Position numbers and translations under genes: made by a program. 64,000 bases of DNA, taken from NCBI RefSeq assembly GCF_042663225.1, contig NZ_JBHTAA010000001.1, positions 124,001 to 188,000 of the forward strand, given 5' to 3'. Positions 23,517 to 32,357 of the stretch are shown here, in pieces. This DNA comes from Haloferax namakaokahaiae (GTDB lineage Archaea > Halobacteriota > Halobacteria > Halobacteriales > Haloferacaceae). The first letter of the stretch is position 1; the number at the start of each line of letters is the position of its first letter. The notes beneath the pieces are model-generated. The model was not told where the DNA came from, made no database searches, and saw nothing but the letters and a program-made list of their open reading frames with translations.

Positions 23517-26267
23517 CTACTGCACGTCTATCTCTAACTCGTCGTCGTCGATTTCGGCGTGGACGCGCTCGTGAAACTCCCGTAGGGCGGCGCTTTCGTC
23601 TTCGGCGAGCACTACGTCGCTCGCCATCAGCGTGGCGAGACCGAACGCCCGCGGCGTCGGCGTCGTCACCTCGCGCTGGACGACACACATCTCGCCCGCC
23701 TGCATGGCTTCGAGGGCGTCCTCGATGGCATCGACGTTCAGTTTGTCCTCCAGAATCTCGCGGTATGTCTCTTCCATCACGGCGAACTCCTCGACCTCTT
23801 GGGCAAAGGAGAGCAACATCTCCGAGGAGACCTGTTGCTGGGCGGCGGACTTCTCGTAGCCCTTGTAGCGCTTGAGAATCATGAGCGAGCGCGTCGCGTT
23901 GATTCGGAAGTAGCGCTTGAGGAGGTCGGTTCCATCGACCGCCGCGCGGAGGTCTTCGACCACCGATTCGGGCGAGAGCGAGTCGATGATTCGCTTCAAA
24001 TCGACCTTCCGATTGAGCGGCATCGACAGGGAAAAGCCGTTGTCTGCGACGGCGACTTGGACGTTCGCGTTCGTCTGGTTCGCGCAGTGGTAGGCGACGA
24101 GGCGGGAGAGACCGTCGTTGAACTGCCTGCCGAAGGTACAGTGGACGTAGTAGTGTCGCCGGTAGGTCTCTCGATTCAGTTCCTCTTCGACGACGATTCG
24201 CTCGTTCGTGGCGACGCTCTCGGGTCCCGCGTACCTGACCTGCTCGTCGAACATCCGGGTGAGCGCCCGCACGCTGTGCTCGTCCAGCGGGAACTCTCTG
24301 AGCCAGTTGCGGACGGCCGGTGGCCCGCTGTCGGTGAGTTTGTCGAGCAGGTCCGCTTGGAATCCCGCGATTTCGCGGCCGAGGTCGTACGAGAGCGGGA
24401 GGCGCTCGGAGAACCACGAGGGGACTGTCGGGCGCTTTGCGGTTCTATCGACGTACACCTTCGACCCGCGGCGATACCGGTAGGCGAAGTGGTCGCCGCC
24501 GAGGACGAACACGTCGCCCTTTTCGAGCGTATCGAGGTAGCCCTCGTCCAGCGTGCCGACCCAACTGTCCTGCCCGCGGACGATGACGTCGCACGTGAAA
24601 CTGTCCGGGATGGTGCCGATGTTGGTCATGTAGATGACCCGTGCCATCCGCCCGCGCTTGCCGATGAGGGGTTCGCCGACTGCGAACTCCTCGTAGTGGT
24701 GCTCGCCGTCCGGCGCGTCGTTGGTGTCGCGCCAAATCTTGGCGTAGACGTTCTTGTCTTCGAGACCGTCGTAGTCGGCCGTCAGGTAGCGAAAGAGGCG
24801 TTCGAACTGCGCGTCCGAGAAGTTGCGATAGGGGTAGGCGCGAGAGAGCGTCTCCCGGAGGTCGGACTCGCGCCGAATCCCGTTGATAGCCATCCCGTAG
24901 ACCTGCTGTGAGGCCACGTCGAACGCGCCCTCGGGGATGAACACCCTATCGACGAAGCCCTCTTCGGCGCGTTTGAGCATCACCGCGCACTCGACGAGTT
25001 CATCCCTGTCGAGGGCGATGACGCGACCCTCGACAGTCTGGCCGAGTCGGTGGCCCGCGCGGCCGACGCGCTGGAGCAGCGAGGCGACCGACTTCGGCGA
25101 CCCAATCTGGACCACGAGGTCGATGTGGGGCATGTCGATACCGAGTTCGAGACTCGTCGAGGTGGTGACGACGCTCAACTCGCCCGCCTTCAACTGGGAT
25201 TCGATTTCCTGTCTGCGCTCTTTGGAGAGACTGCCGTGGTGACACCCGGAGTTGGTCTCGTCGTAGGCCGAAAAATTTTCGCGGAGGTTGTGCAGGACGC
25301 GTTCGGCACCAGAGCGCGTGTTCGTGAAGACGAGCGTGTTGGTGTGCGAGTCGATGAGTTCGTGCAGGCGGTCGTAGAATCTGGTCTGGACGACGCTCCG
25401 TGGCGTGCCAATCAAGTCGTCTGTGGGGCACTCCAACTCGATGTCGAAGTCGCGGACGAAGCGCGTGTCCACGATTTCGTAGTCGCGGGGGTCACCGTTC
25501 TCGTAGCCGACGAGGTACTCGGCGACGGTATCGAGCGGTTCGACCGTCGCCGAACACCCGATTCGGGTCGGCGAGTCGTGTGCGAGGTCTTCGAGGCGTT
25601 CGAGCGAGACCGAGAGGTGGGTGCCGCGCTTGTTCGCCGCGAGACTGTGAATCTCGTCTACGACGACGTACTCGACGGTCCGAAGTTTCTCCTTGAACTT
25701 GGGCGAGTTGAGCAGAATCGCCAGCGTCTCGGGAGTGGTATTGAGGATGTGCGGCGTCTCGGTGAGCATCTTCTGTCGGTCCGACGACGAGGTGTCTCCG
25801 TGGCGAATCGCGTGTCTGAGATTGATTTCCTCGCCGCGCTTTTCGGCCAGTTCGGCGATGCCGTCGAGCGGTTCGGTCAGGTTTCGGTGGATGTCGTTGG
25901 CGAGCGACTTCAGCGGCGAGACGTAGAGGCAGTACACCGAGTTGTCGAGACCGTCGGGCGACTCGCGTTCGCGGCGGAACAACTCGTTGATAATCGCGGT
26001 GAAGGAGGCGAGCGTCTTGCCGGACCCGGTGGGCGCACAGATGAGCGCGTTCTGCTCTTCGTGAATGAGCGGAATCGCCCCGCGTTGCGGCGGCGTGAAG
26101 AAGCCTCCGTTGCCGGGGACGTACTCGCCGAACTGGTCTACCCACCACTCGCTGACGGCGGGTTCCAAGAGGTCCAGTACGTCCTCGTCGTCGATGGCGA
26201 CCGAATGGGGGTCGAAGTCGTAGGCGTCCGCCCGCGACGTGAGGAGGTCTCGACCGCGCTCAGTCAT
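23517..26267 (-). CDS. Lhr-type superfamily 2 DNA helicase
   Basis: ATP-dependent helicase of 916 residues in the Lhr-core family, implicated in archaeal DNA repair and recombination. Motifs: TPPQRGAIPLI (Q motif), Walker A APTGSGKT at 78-85, YVSPLKSLAND (Ia), VVVDEIHSLA (II), GCSATVEP (III), the helicase C domain with CHHGSLSKERR and TSLELGIDMP, and QRVGRAGHRLGQ (VI). The remaining C-terminal third is the Lhr-specific winged-helix and beta region. It is convergent with the Dna2-like gene, 24 bases apart. Confidence 0.93.
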   Translation of the reverse strand: MTERGRDLLTSRADAYDFDPHSVAIDDEDVLDLLEPAVSEWWVDQFGEYVPGNGGFFTPPQRGAIPLIHEEQNALICAPTGSGKTLASFTAIINELFRRERESPDGLDNSVYCLYVSPLKSLANDIHRNLTEPLDGIAELAEKRGEEINLRHAIRHGDTSSSDRQKMLTETPHILNTTPETLAILLNSPKFKEKLRTVEYVVVDEIHSLAANKRGTHLSVSLERLEDLAHDSPTRIGCSATVEPLDTVAEYLVGYENGDPRDYEIVDTRFVRDFDIELECPTDDLIGTPRSVVQTRFYDRLHELIDSHTNTLVFTNTRSGAERVLHNLRENFSAYDETNSGCHHGSLSKERRQEIESQLKAGELSVVTTSTSLELGIDMPHIDLVVQIGSPKSVASLLQRVGRAGHRLGQTVEGRVIALDRDELVECAVMLKRAEEGFVDRVFIPEGAFDVASQQVYGMAINGIRRESDLRETLSRAYPYRNFSDAQFERLFRYLTADYDGLEDKNVYAKIWRDTNDAPDGEHHYEEFAVGEPLIGKRGRMARVIYMTNIGTIPDSFTCDVIVRGQDSWVGTLDEGYLDTLEKGDVFVLGGDHFAYRYRRGSKVYVDRTAKRPTVPSWFSERLPLSYDLGREIAGFQADLLDKLTDSGPPAVRNWLREFPLDEHSVRALTRMFDEQVRYAGPESVATNERIVVEEELNRETYRRHYYVHCTFGRQFNDGLSRLVAYHCANQTNANVQVAVADNGFSLSMPLNRKVDLKRIIDSLSPESVVEDLRAAVDGTDLLKRYFRINATRSLMILKRYKGYEKSAAQQQVSSEMLLSFAQEVEEFAVMEETYREILEDKLNVDAIEDALEAMQAGEMCVVQREVTTPTPRAFGLATLMASDVVLAEDESAALREFHERVHAEIDDDELEIDVQ

Positions 26268-26443
26268 CGCGTGGACGTTAGCCTGCGCAGGTATGAGGGT
26301 TGTCCCTCTCAGGTGTCGATATCAGGCGTCGTTTCGGGGGTCGAACACGCCCTCAATCGCACGCCTCTCGTCTCCGTTTTTGACGTATCAATATCAGAAT
26401 ACAAATGGAAGCACTAACCCGGCGGGGAGATGTACGGTCCTGT

Positions 26444-27190
26444 ATGCGCATCACGTTCCTCGGAACCGGCAGCGCGATGCCAGTCCCCGGGCGGGCACAG
26501 ACCGGACTCCTCCTCGAATCGGACTCGGACGCCCTCCTCGTGGACTGTGGCTCCGGCGTGCTGAGCAGACTGGCAGAGACGGACGTCGGCTACGAGGGCA
26601 TCTCGTCGGTCCTCTTGACGCACCGCCACCTCGACCACGTCTCCGACCTGATGGCCCTCCTCAAAGCGCGCTGGCTCGCGGGCGAAGAGTACCTCGAAAT
26701 CGTCGGTCCAGAGGGAACGCGCGAACTCGTCGAAGGTCTCCTCGACGTGCACGACTACCTCCAAAAGAGACTCACGGTCGAACTCCGAGAAATCGGTCCC
26801 TCGTCGTTCGATGTCGCCGGCTTCCACGTCGAAGGATTCGAAGTTCACCACTCGATGTACACGCTGGCCTATCGCTTCGCCCACGACGAGAGCGACGGCG
26901 AGTTCGTCTTTTCGGGCGACACCGAACCGTTCGACGACCTTGCGAACTTCGCGGAAGGTGCGTCGGTGTTGGCCCACGAGTGCGCCTTCCCCGACGACCT
27001 CGACATCTCGAATCACACGACGCCGAGCGCGCTCGGACGCGTGCTGAAAGGCCGCGATATCGACCGCGTGTTTCTCACGCACCTCTACCCGCACGCCGCC
27101 CGCCAGACGGACGAACTCGTCGCTGGCGTTTCACGAAACTTCGACGGCGACGTGGCCGTCGCGGAAGACGGTTTGAGGGTCGAACTTTAA
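26444..27190 (+). CDS. RNase Z-like MBL-fold hydrolase
   Basis: A 248-residue metallo-beta-lactamase fold enzyme. It shows the nuclease/phosphodiesterase branch features: MRITFLGTGSAMPVPGRAQ at the start, LTHRHLDH (H60, H62, D64, H65), FVFSGDTEPFDD and HECAFPDD and a final FLTHLYP. It resembles tRNase Z but lacks an obvious exosite arm, so it could be a phosphodiesterase-like paralogue and not the tRNA 3'-end nuclease. The start at 26444 is chosen from the family N-terminus. It overlaps the convergent IPK gene by 4 bases at the 3' end. Confidence 0.8.
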   Translation: MRITFLGTGSAMPVPGRAQTGLLLESDSDALLVDCGSGVLSRLAETDVGYEGISSVLLTHRHLDHVSDLMALLKARWLAGEEYLEIVGPEGTRELVEGLLDVHDYLQKRLTVELREIGPSSFDVAGFHVEGFEVHHSMYTLAYRFAHDESDGEFVFSGDTEPFDDLANFAEGASVLAHECAFPDDLDISNHTTPSALGRVLKGRDIDRVFLTHLYPHAARQTDELVAGVSRNFDGDVAVAEDGLRVEL

Positions 27191-27936
27191 TTCGAGCCGC
27201 GAATCACGGTCCCCGGCGACTCGCCGGCAACGAACTCTCCTAGGCCCTCGGGACCGAAGATGTGCGCCGGCGCGCCGAGCGCCAGTAGTTTCTGTACTTT
27301 CGCGGCCATGCCACCGGTCACGTCCGTGGAGTCAGACCCGCCGAGCGCGTCGGCCGCGTCTCCGAACGCCGTAATCTCCGGAATCACGTCGCCCGCGGTG
27401 TCGAGGACGCCCGGAACGGTCGAACACAGACCGACGCGGTCGGCGTCGAGACCCGAGGCGAGCGAGACGACGAGGTCGTCGCCGGAGACGATTGTCGCAC
27501 CCTTGCCCGCGTGGGCGATTACGTCGCCGTGGAGGACCGGGACGAACCCCTCGCCGAGCATCGTCTCGGTCGCGGCGAGCGGGAGCGACAGCGACCCGTC
27601 TTCTTCGCGTGCGCCCGCGGAGAGTGGGTGAACCGGAAGCGCAGGAACGCCGCGCTCGGCGAGCGCGTCCAGCACGGCATCGTTCAGGCGTTTCATCGCG
27701 TCGTTGATTTCTCGGATGCCGGCCACGTCGTGCGTTCCCGACTCGGAGGAGACGCCGTGGTCGGCGGCGTGGTGGTGGCCGAAGCTTCCGCCGCCGTGGA
27801 CGACGACGACCTGTCCCGCTTCTGCAAGGGCGGCGACGGCATCGACGGCCGCCGCCAGTCCGCTCTCGTCTACGGTTTCGGCCTCGTCTTTGTCGGTGAC
27901 GACGCTCCCGCCGAGTTTGAGGACGACGAGGCTCAT
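27187..27936 (-). CDS. ipk: Isopentenyl phosphate kinase
   Basis: Phosphorylates isopentenyl phosphate to isopentenyl diphosphate, the last step of the archaeal alternative mevalonate pathway. 249 residues of the amino-acid-kinase fold: LKLGGSVVTDK at the N-terminus (ATP site), HGGGSFGH with the family's catalytic His54, and VSGDDLVVSLASGL and MAAKVQKLL further on. It overlaps the mevalonate kinase gene by 4 bases, so the two form an operon feeding ether-lipid synthesis. Confidence 0.93.
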   Translation of the reverse strand: MSLVVLKLGGSVVTDKDEAETVDESGLAAAVDAVAALAEAGQVVVVHGGGSFGHHHAADHGVSSESGTHDVAGIREINDAMKRLNDAVLDALAERGVPALPVHPLSAGAREEDGSLSLPLAATETMLGEGFVPVLHGDVIAHAGKGATIVSGDDLVVSLASGLDADRVGLCSTVPGVLDTAGDVIPEITAFGDAADALGGSDSTDVTGGMAAKVQKLLALGAPAHIFGPEGLGEFVAGESPGTVIRGSN

Positions 27937-28976
27937 TGGTCGCCCTCTGTCGCGCCTTGCTCGTCGGACTCGACGCGCACGCCCTCGGTTGCGAGTTCCG
28001 CGCGGAAGGCGTCTTCACACCCCGGTGTGAACCGGAGCGCCGTGTTCGTCTCCGGCGTCGGGTCCAGCGCGACGGTACACCCACCGCCGCCAGCGCCGGT
28101 GAGTTTGGCTCCGTACGCCCCGGCCTCGCGGGCGGCCCACACCATCGAATCGAGCGAGCGCGAGGAGACGCCCAGCGCTTCGAGCAGGCCGTGGTTGAAG
28201 TTCATGAACCGGCCGAGTTCTTCGAGCAGGTCTTCGGTGGGTTCGACGTCGGGGTCGGCATCGGCGAGGAGTCCCTCGCCCTGTCGAACGATGTTGCCGA
28301 TGGTCTCGACGGTGTCGGCGGCGAAGTCGTACTTGTCGCGGAGACCGCGGACGTGCGAGACGAGCGCGCCCGTGTCGCCCGCGCCGCCGTCGAACCCGAT
28401 GACGAACGGGAGTGCGGGCGCGTCGATAGTTCGGCAGTCGTCGCCCTCGACGCGGACCGCACCGCCCATGGCCGAACAGAACGTGTCGGCGCGGGAGGCC
28501 TGCCCGTCTTGGACCTCGTGTTCGGCCCGGTACGCTCTGTCCGCGATTTCGCGGGGCGTGAGTTCGACGCCGAGTTCGCGCGTCGCGGCGTCGATACCGG
28601 CGACGACGACGGCCGCCGAGGAGCCGAGTCCGGCACCGAGCGGGATGTCGCTCTCGACGGTGATATCGAAGCCTGCGTCGGGTGCGTCGGCCGCATCGCG
28701 GGCCTGTTCGACGGCGGCGTCGATGTAGCCCATCGCGGCCTCGACGAGGGGCGTGGGCACGTCAACGTCGGGTCGCTCGCCGGTCGAACCGCTGTACTCG
28801 ACGGTGAAGCCGTTCAGACTCAAATCCTCCGCGCGCACGCGAACGTGGTCGTCATCCCGCAGCGAGACCGAAACCGTCGCGCGCCGCTCGACGGCGCAGG
28901 GGACGGCGGGTTCCCCGTAGACGACGGCGTGCTCCCCGAAGAGATACACCTTGCCGGGGGCGCTCGAAACAGTCAT
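27933..28976 (-). CDS. mvk: Mevalonate kinase
   Basis: Phosphorylates mevalonate to mevalonate 5-phosphate for isoprenoid lipid synthesis. 347 residues of the GHMP kinase family: APGKVYLFGEHAVVYGEPAV (motif 1), IPLGAGLGSSAAVVVAG (ATP loop) and the C-terminal KLTGAGGGGCTVAL (motif 3). It has TATA-like CTTAAGCG about 27 bases upstream. The ipk start overlaps its stop. Upstream lies a 5 x 20-bp tandem repeat. Confidence 0.95.
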   Translation of the reverse strand: MTVSSAPGKVYLFGEHAVVYGEPAVPCAVERRATVSVSLRDDDHVRVRAEDLSLNGFTVEYSGSTGERPDVDVPTPLVEAAMGYIDAAVEQARDAADAPDAGFDITVESDIPLGAGLGSSAAVVVAGIDAATRELGVELTPREIADRAYRAEHEVQDGQASRADTFCSAMGGAVRVEGDDCRTIDAPALPFVIGFDGGAGDTGALVSHVRGLRDKYDFAADTVETIGNIVRQGEGLLADADPDVEPTEDLLEELGRFMNFNHGLLEALGVSSRSLDSMVWAAREAGAYGAKLTGAGGGGCTVALDPTPETNTALRFTPGCEDAFRAELATEGVRVESDEQGATEGDQ

Positions 28977-28999
28977 ACACCGGGCTTTCTGTGGGATTC

Positions 29000-29009
29000 G
29001 CTTAAGCGT
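29000..29009 (-). promoter_or_regulatory. TATA-like box for mvk-ipk
   Basis: Palindromic CGCTTAAGCG, centred about 28 bases upstream of the mvk ATG, pointing to a leaderless transcript. Confidence 0.45.
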
Positions 29010-29014
29010 ATCCG

Positions 29015-29114
29015 ACCGGCGTCGTCACCGGGAGTGGAGCGTTGTCAGTGAGGGCGGAGTGCCGTCAGTTGGAACGGAGTGTTGCCACTGCGAGGTGAGT
29101 GTCGTCACTGGCGG
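29015..29114. repeat. 5 x 20-bp imperfect tandem repeat upstream of mvk
   Basis: Five units with an exact 20-bp period at 29015, 29035, 29055, 29075 and 29095. The best-kept part is positions 7-17 of each unit, consensus GTCGTCACTG or GTTGTCAGTG. It lies directly upstream of the mvk TATA box and after the end of the next gene upstream, outside any coding region. Confidence 0.75.
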
Positions 29115-29144
29115 GTTGGGTTCGAAAAAATCAGCGCGCTGGCG

Positions 29145-29477
29145 TTATGCGCTCGCTTCGACTTCGTCGGCGTCGAGTCCGACGAGTTCTTCGTACTCTT
29201 CGTCTGCGCCACCGCTGCGGAGGTAGCGAACGACGGCGGCGATGCCGACGAGGAGGACGAGACCGAAGACGAGTCCCATACCCGGCCCGGAACTCGACTC
29301 GTCGTCCGTCTCTTCGTCTGCTTCGATTTCGACCTCGACGGCCTCTTCCATCTCGATTTCGTCCGTCTCGTCTGCGTCGCCTTCGCGCGAGAATCTACTC
29401 ATGAGGGGGGCACGGTTGGTCGGGCGGAACTCGAATCCGTCGTGCAGGTGCACCTCGAAGAGGGTAAAATCTGCCAT
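29145..29477 (-). CDS. Small acidic haloarchaeal membrane protein
   Basis: A 110-residue protein of unknown function. It starts MADFTLFEVHLHDGFEF, a hydrophobic/aromatic N-terminal stretch I remember from several haloarchaeal paralogues, followed by a very acidic linker (about 30-60), one membrane helix (GLVFGLVLLVGIAAVVRYL) and a short acidic tail. I start at 29477 because of that N-terminus; an internal Met (MSRFSREG) is the alternative. Confidence 0.7.
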   Translation of the reverse strand: MADFTLFEVHLHDGFEFRPTNRAPLMSRFSREGDADETDEIEMEEAVEVEIEADEETDDESSSGPGMGLVFGLVLLVGIAAVVRYLRSGGADEEYEELVGLDADEVEASA

Positions 29478-29567
29478 ACACCTCAATACGCCCACAAGAA
29501 CCATAGTCGTTGTGGGAGGCGTGAAGATTCGTTGTATTCATCACGCTACCACTGGTCACTTTCACGC

Positions 29568-30629
29568 ATGGACGACGACCGCCGCGACTTTTTGGAATCG
29601 TTACTCACGACGCCAAGCCCATCCGGATACGAGACCGACGGCCAGCGAGTGTGGGTCGAGTACGTCTCGGAGTTCGCCGACGACGTGACCGTCGATGCCT
29701 ACGGAAACGCCGTCGCAGTCCACGAAGGGTCGGGCGACGGCCCGGAAATCGCCTTTACCGGCCACGCCGACCAAATCGGCTACATCGTCCGCGACATCGA
29801 CGACGACGGCTTCGTCCGTATCGGTCCCATCGGCGGCGCGGACCGAACCGTCTCGAAGGGCCAGCACGTCACGGTTCACGGCGACGAGGACGTACCCGGC
29901 GTCATCGGCCAGACTGCGATTCACCTCCGCGACGTGGGCAGCGAAGAGTACGACGACCTCGAAGAGCAGTTCGTCGATATCGGCGCGACGTCGAAGGACG
30001 AGGCGACCGAGTACGTCGAAGTCGGCGACCCCGTGACGGTCGAAGCGCAGGTTCGTGACCTCGCGGGCGACCGCATCGCCGCCAACGGCATGGACAACCG
30101 CGTCGGCACGTGGTCCGCCGCAGAGGGCCTGCGCGCGGCGGTCGAAGCGGACGTTGACGCGACGGTCTACGCCGTGAGCACGGTCCAAGAAGAGGTCGGC
30201 GTGCAGGGTGCCAAGATGGTCGGTTACGACCTGAACCCCGACGCGATGGTCGCCGTAGACGTGACGCACGCGACGGACAATCCCGACGTGCCGGGCAAGG
30301 CCAAGGGACCAGTGGAACTCGGCGAGGGACCGGTCGTCTCGCGGGGGAGCGCCAACCACCCGAACGTCGTCGCGCTCGCCCGCGACGCGGCCGAGGGCGC
30401 AGACATCGACGTGCAACTCCAAGCCGCCGGAATTCGAACGGGCACGGACGCCGACGCGTTCTACACCAGTCGCTCCGGCATTCCGTCGCTCAACATCGGT
30501 ATTCCGAACCGCTACATGCACACGCCGGTCGAAGTCGTCTCGACCGACGACCTCGACGACGTGGCCGCATTGCTCGGCGCGATGGCGTCGCTCGCGGGCG
30601 ATGTCGATTCGTTCGGCGTCGAGTTGTAA
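29568..30629 (+). CDS. M42-family metalloaminopeptidase / endoglucanase-like peptidase
   Basis: Dinuclear-metal aminopeptidase of 353 residues, a TET-type cytosolic peptidase trimming peptides after proteasome action. Metal and catalytic residues are visible: H66 and D68 in GHADQIG, D176 in NGMDNRVG, the general base pair E208/E209 in VQEEVGVQGA, D231 in VAVDVTHA and His in RYMHTPVE. The start at 29568 gives the usual N-terminus. It is transcribed divergently from the small membrane protein gene. Confidence 0.9.
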   Translation: MDDDRRDFLESLLTTPSPSGYETDGQRVWVEYVSEFADDVTVDAYGNAVAVHEGSGDGPEIAFTGHADQIGYIVRDIDDDGFVRIGPIGGADRTVSKGQHVTVHGDEDVPGVIGQTAIHLRDVGSEEYDDLEEQFVDIGATSKDEATEYVEVGDPVTVEAQVRDLAGDRIAANGMDNRVGTWSAAEGLRAAVEADVDATVYAVSTVQEEVGVQGAKMVGYDLNPDAMVAVDVTHATDNPDVPGKAKGPVELGEGPVVSRGSANHPNVVALARDAAEGADIDVQLQAAGIRTGTDADAFYTSRSGIPSLNIGIPNRYMHTPVEVVSTDDLDDVAALLGAMASLAGDVDSFGVEL

Positions 30630-30986
30630 CTCGGCGTGGACGTGTAGTTCGGTGTGAGCGACTGCAGGAAAACGGGCGCGCGGTGGTCCACGACAGGAGC
30701 CAGTCGAGACGCCGCAGAGGCACAATCTGTTTCGGGAAGTTCGACGTCTCGGCGAACGGTGGCGGCTCACTGTCGCTCGGGAAGACCACCGCGATTCCGT
30801 GGCGGGGCCACCATCCCTGAGCAGTGAACGCTGGCAGCTATCTTAGCGTACTAGGATAGCGTTCTGTCATTCTCAGCTAACCGACAAGTTGGTGGTATCA
30901 CTCAGTAGTAGTATGGTATGCACAGCCCTCGCACGGCTTCCGGCCGAAAGAAAACCGTTAAAAGTCGCCACACGGTGTTTCCACGT
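30630..30986. other. Intergenic region with rpl11 promoter
   Basis: A 357-base gap between the M42 peptidase and rpl11. TATA-like CCGTTAAAAG (30955-30964) sits about 28 bases before the rpl11 ATG, predicting a nearly leaderless transcript. A 6-bp inverted repeat GCTATC (30837-30842) / GATAGC (30855-30860) lies further upstream. No gene is convincing in the rest. Confidence 0.6.
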
Positions 30987-31463
30987 ATGGCTGGAACTAT
31001 CGAAGTGCTCGTTCCCGGCGGGAAGGCGAACCCCGGTCCGCCGCTCGGACCCGAGCTCGGCCCGACGCCCGTTGACGTGCAGTCGGTTGTTAGCGAAATC
31101 AACGACCAGACCGCCGCGTTCGACGGCATGGAAGTCCCCGTTACCGTCGAGTACGAGGACGACGGCTCGTTCTCTATCGAAGTCGGTGTCCCACCGACGG
31201 CGGCACTCATCAAGGACGAAGTCGGTTTCGACACCGGCAGCGGCGAACCCCAGAAGGACTTCGTCGCCGACATGTCCATCGAACAGCTCAAGAAGGTCGC
31301 CGAGCAGAAGTCCTCTGACCTGCTCGCCTACGACCTGAAGAACGCCTCGAAGGAAGTCGCAGGGACGTGTGCGTCCCTCGGCGTCACCATCGAAGGCGAA
31401 GACGCCCGCACGTTCAAAGGGCGTATCGACGGCGGCGAATTCGACGACGCGTTCGACGAATAA
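30987..31463 (+). CDS. rpl11: Ribosomal protein uL11
   Basis: Large-subunit protein of the GTPase-associated centre. 158 residues with the hallmark IEVLVPGGKANPGPPLGPEL and TPVDVQSVVSEINDQT, and the C-terminal RNA-binding domain ending SLGVTIEGEDARTF. The start at 30987 matches the family N-terminus; the open frame upstream is not needed. In haloarchaea this gene is usually transcribed apart from rpl1-rpl10-rpl12, and the gap and leader downstream fit that. Confidence 0.97.
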   Translation: MAGTIEVLVPGGKANPGPPLGPELGPTPVDVQSVVSEINDQTAAFDGMEVPVTVEYEDDGSFSIEVGVPPTAALIKDEVGFDTGSGEPQKDFVADMSIEQLKKVAEQKSSDLLAYDLKNASKEVAGTCASLGVTIEGEDARTFKGRIDGGEFDDAFDE

Positions 31464-31584
31464 TCGTCTACGGACCGTCGAACCGCTCTTTCCGTCCGGT
31501 CGAGTTCGCTCGGCCGATGTTCTTCTCTCACCACTGAATCACCGCTCTTCGCACAGGTGTATGTGGTGCCGTCACACGCGGAAA

Positions 31585-31613
31585 CGCCCGATTTCGGGCG
31601 ACTCGGCGGGTTT
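31585..31613 (+). terminator. Possible rpl11 terminator hairpin
   Basis: Perfect stem CGCCCG (31585-31590), loop ATTT, CGGGCG (31595-31600), then ACTCGGCGGGTTTTC. It is 121 bases after the rpl11 stop, so it is plausible but not close. Confidence 0.4.
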
Positions 31614-31623
31614 TCTTCGACGG

Positions 31624-31718
31624 ACTTAAGTTGAACCTACTCGTCCTGCCGGACGAGGCAGGCAGTAGCCTGTTTCACTGACCCGTAGGAGCAATCCTGC
31701 GTACTACGGAGGTGAATA
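31624..31718 (+). promoter_or_regulatory. rpl1 operon promoter, structured leader and Shine-Dalgarno site
   Basis: TATA-like ACTTAAGT (31624-31631) predicts a start near 31653 and a leader of about 65 bases. Two hairpins lie in it: CAGGC/GCCTG with loop AGTA (31659-31672) and a 7-bp stem (one G-U pair) closed by a GCAA tetraloop (31684-31701). Between them is TGACCCGTA (31679-31687), similar to the L1-stalk region of 23S rRNA as I remember it. A strong Shine-Dalgarno GGAGGTG (31708-31714) precedes the ATG, unusual among leaderless neighbours. Autoregulation by L1 through such leaders is established in Halobacterium and Methanococcus. Confidence 0.65.
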
Positions 31719-32357
31719 ATGGCAGATACAATAGTTGACGCAGTCTCTCACGCACTTGACGAGGCCCCCGGGCGGAATTTCCGCGAAACCGTGGACCTCG
31801 CTGTCAATTTGCGTGACTTAGATCTTAACGACCCGTCGAAGCGTGTAGACGAGAGCATCGTGCTCCCGTCAGGCACCGGGCAGGACACCCAGATTGTGGT
31901 GTTCGCAACCGGTGAGACAGCAGTCCGTGCTGAAGACGTTGCCGACCAAGTTCTCGGGACATCCGAACTCGAGGACCTCGGTGACGACACGGACGCCGCA
32001 AAGGACCTTGCCGACGAAACCGACTTCTTCGTCGCAGAGGCAGGACTGATGCAGGACATCGGTCGCTACCTTGGTACCGTTCTCGGTCCACGCGGTAAAA
32101 TGCCGACGCCGCTTCAGCCTGACGACGACGTGGTCGAGACGGTGAACCGGATGAAGAACACGGTGCAGCTTCGCTCCCGTGACCGACGTACGTTCCACAC
32201 GCGTGTCGGTGCTGACGACATGTCTCCCGACGAAATCGCGGAGAACATCGACGTCATCATCCGTCGTCTCGAAGCGACGCTCGAAAAAGGCCCCCTCAAC
32301 ATCGACTCTATCTTCGTGAAGACGACGATGGGTCCATCCGTGGAGGTGCCCGCATGA
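31719..32357 (+). CDS. rpl1: Ribosomal protein uL1
   Basis: L1-stalk protein of the large subunit, helping release E-site tRNA; in several archaea it also represses its own operon. 212 residues with FRETVDLAVNLRDLDLNDPSK at the N-terminus, LGPRGKMPTPLQPDDDVVE and FIKTTMGPSVEVPA-like C-terminus (FVKTTMGPSVEV). Preceded by a structured leader. It overlaps rpl10 by 4 bases. Confidence 0.98.
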   Translation: MADTIVDAVSHALDEAPGRNFRETVDLAVNLRDLDLNDPSKRVDESIVLPSGTGQDTQIVVFATGETAVRAEDVADQVLGTSELEDLGDDTDAAKDLADETDFFVAEAGLMQDIGRYLGTVLGPRGKMPTPLQPDDDVVETVNRMKNTVQLRSRDRRTFHTRVGADDMSPDEIAENIDVIIRRLEATLEKGPLNIDSIFVKTTMGPSVEVPA

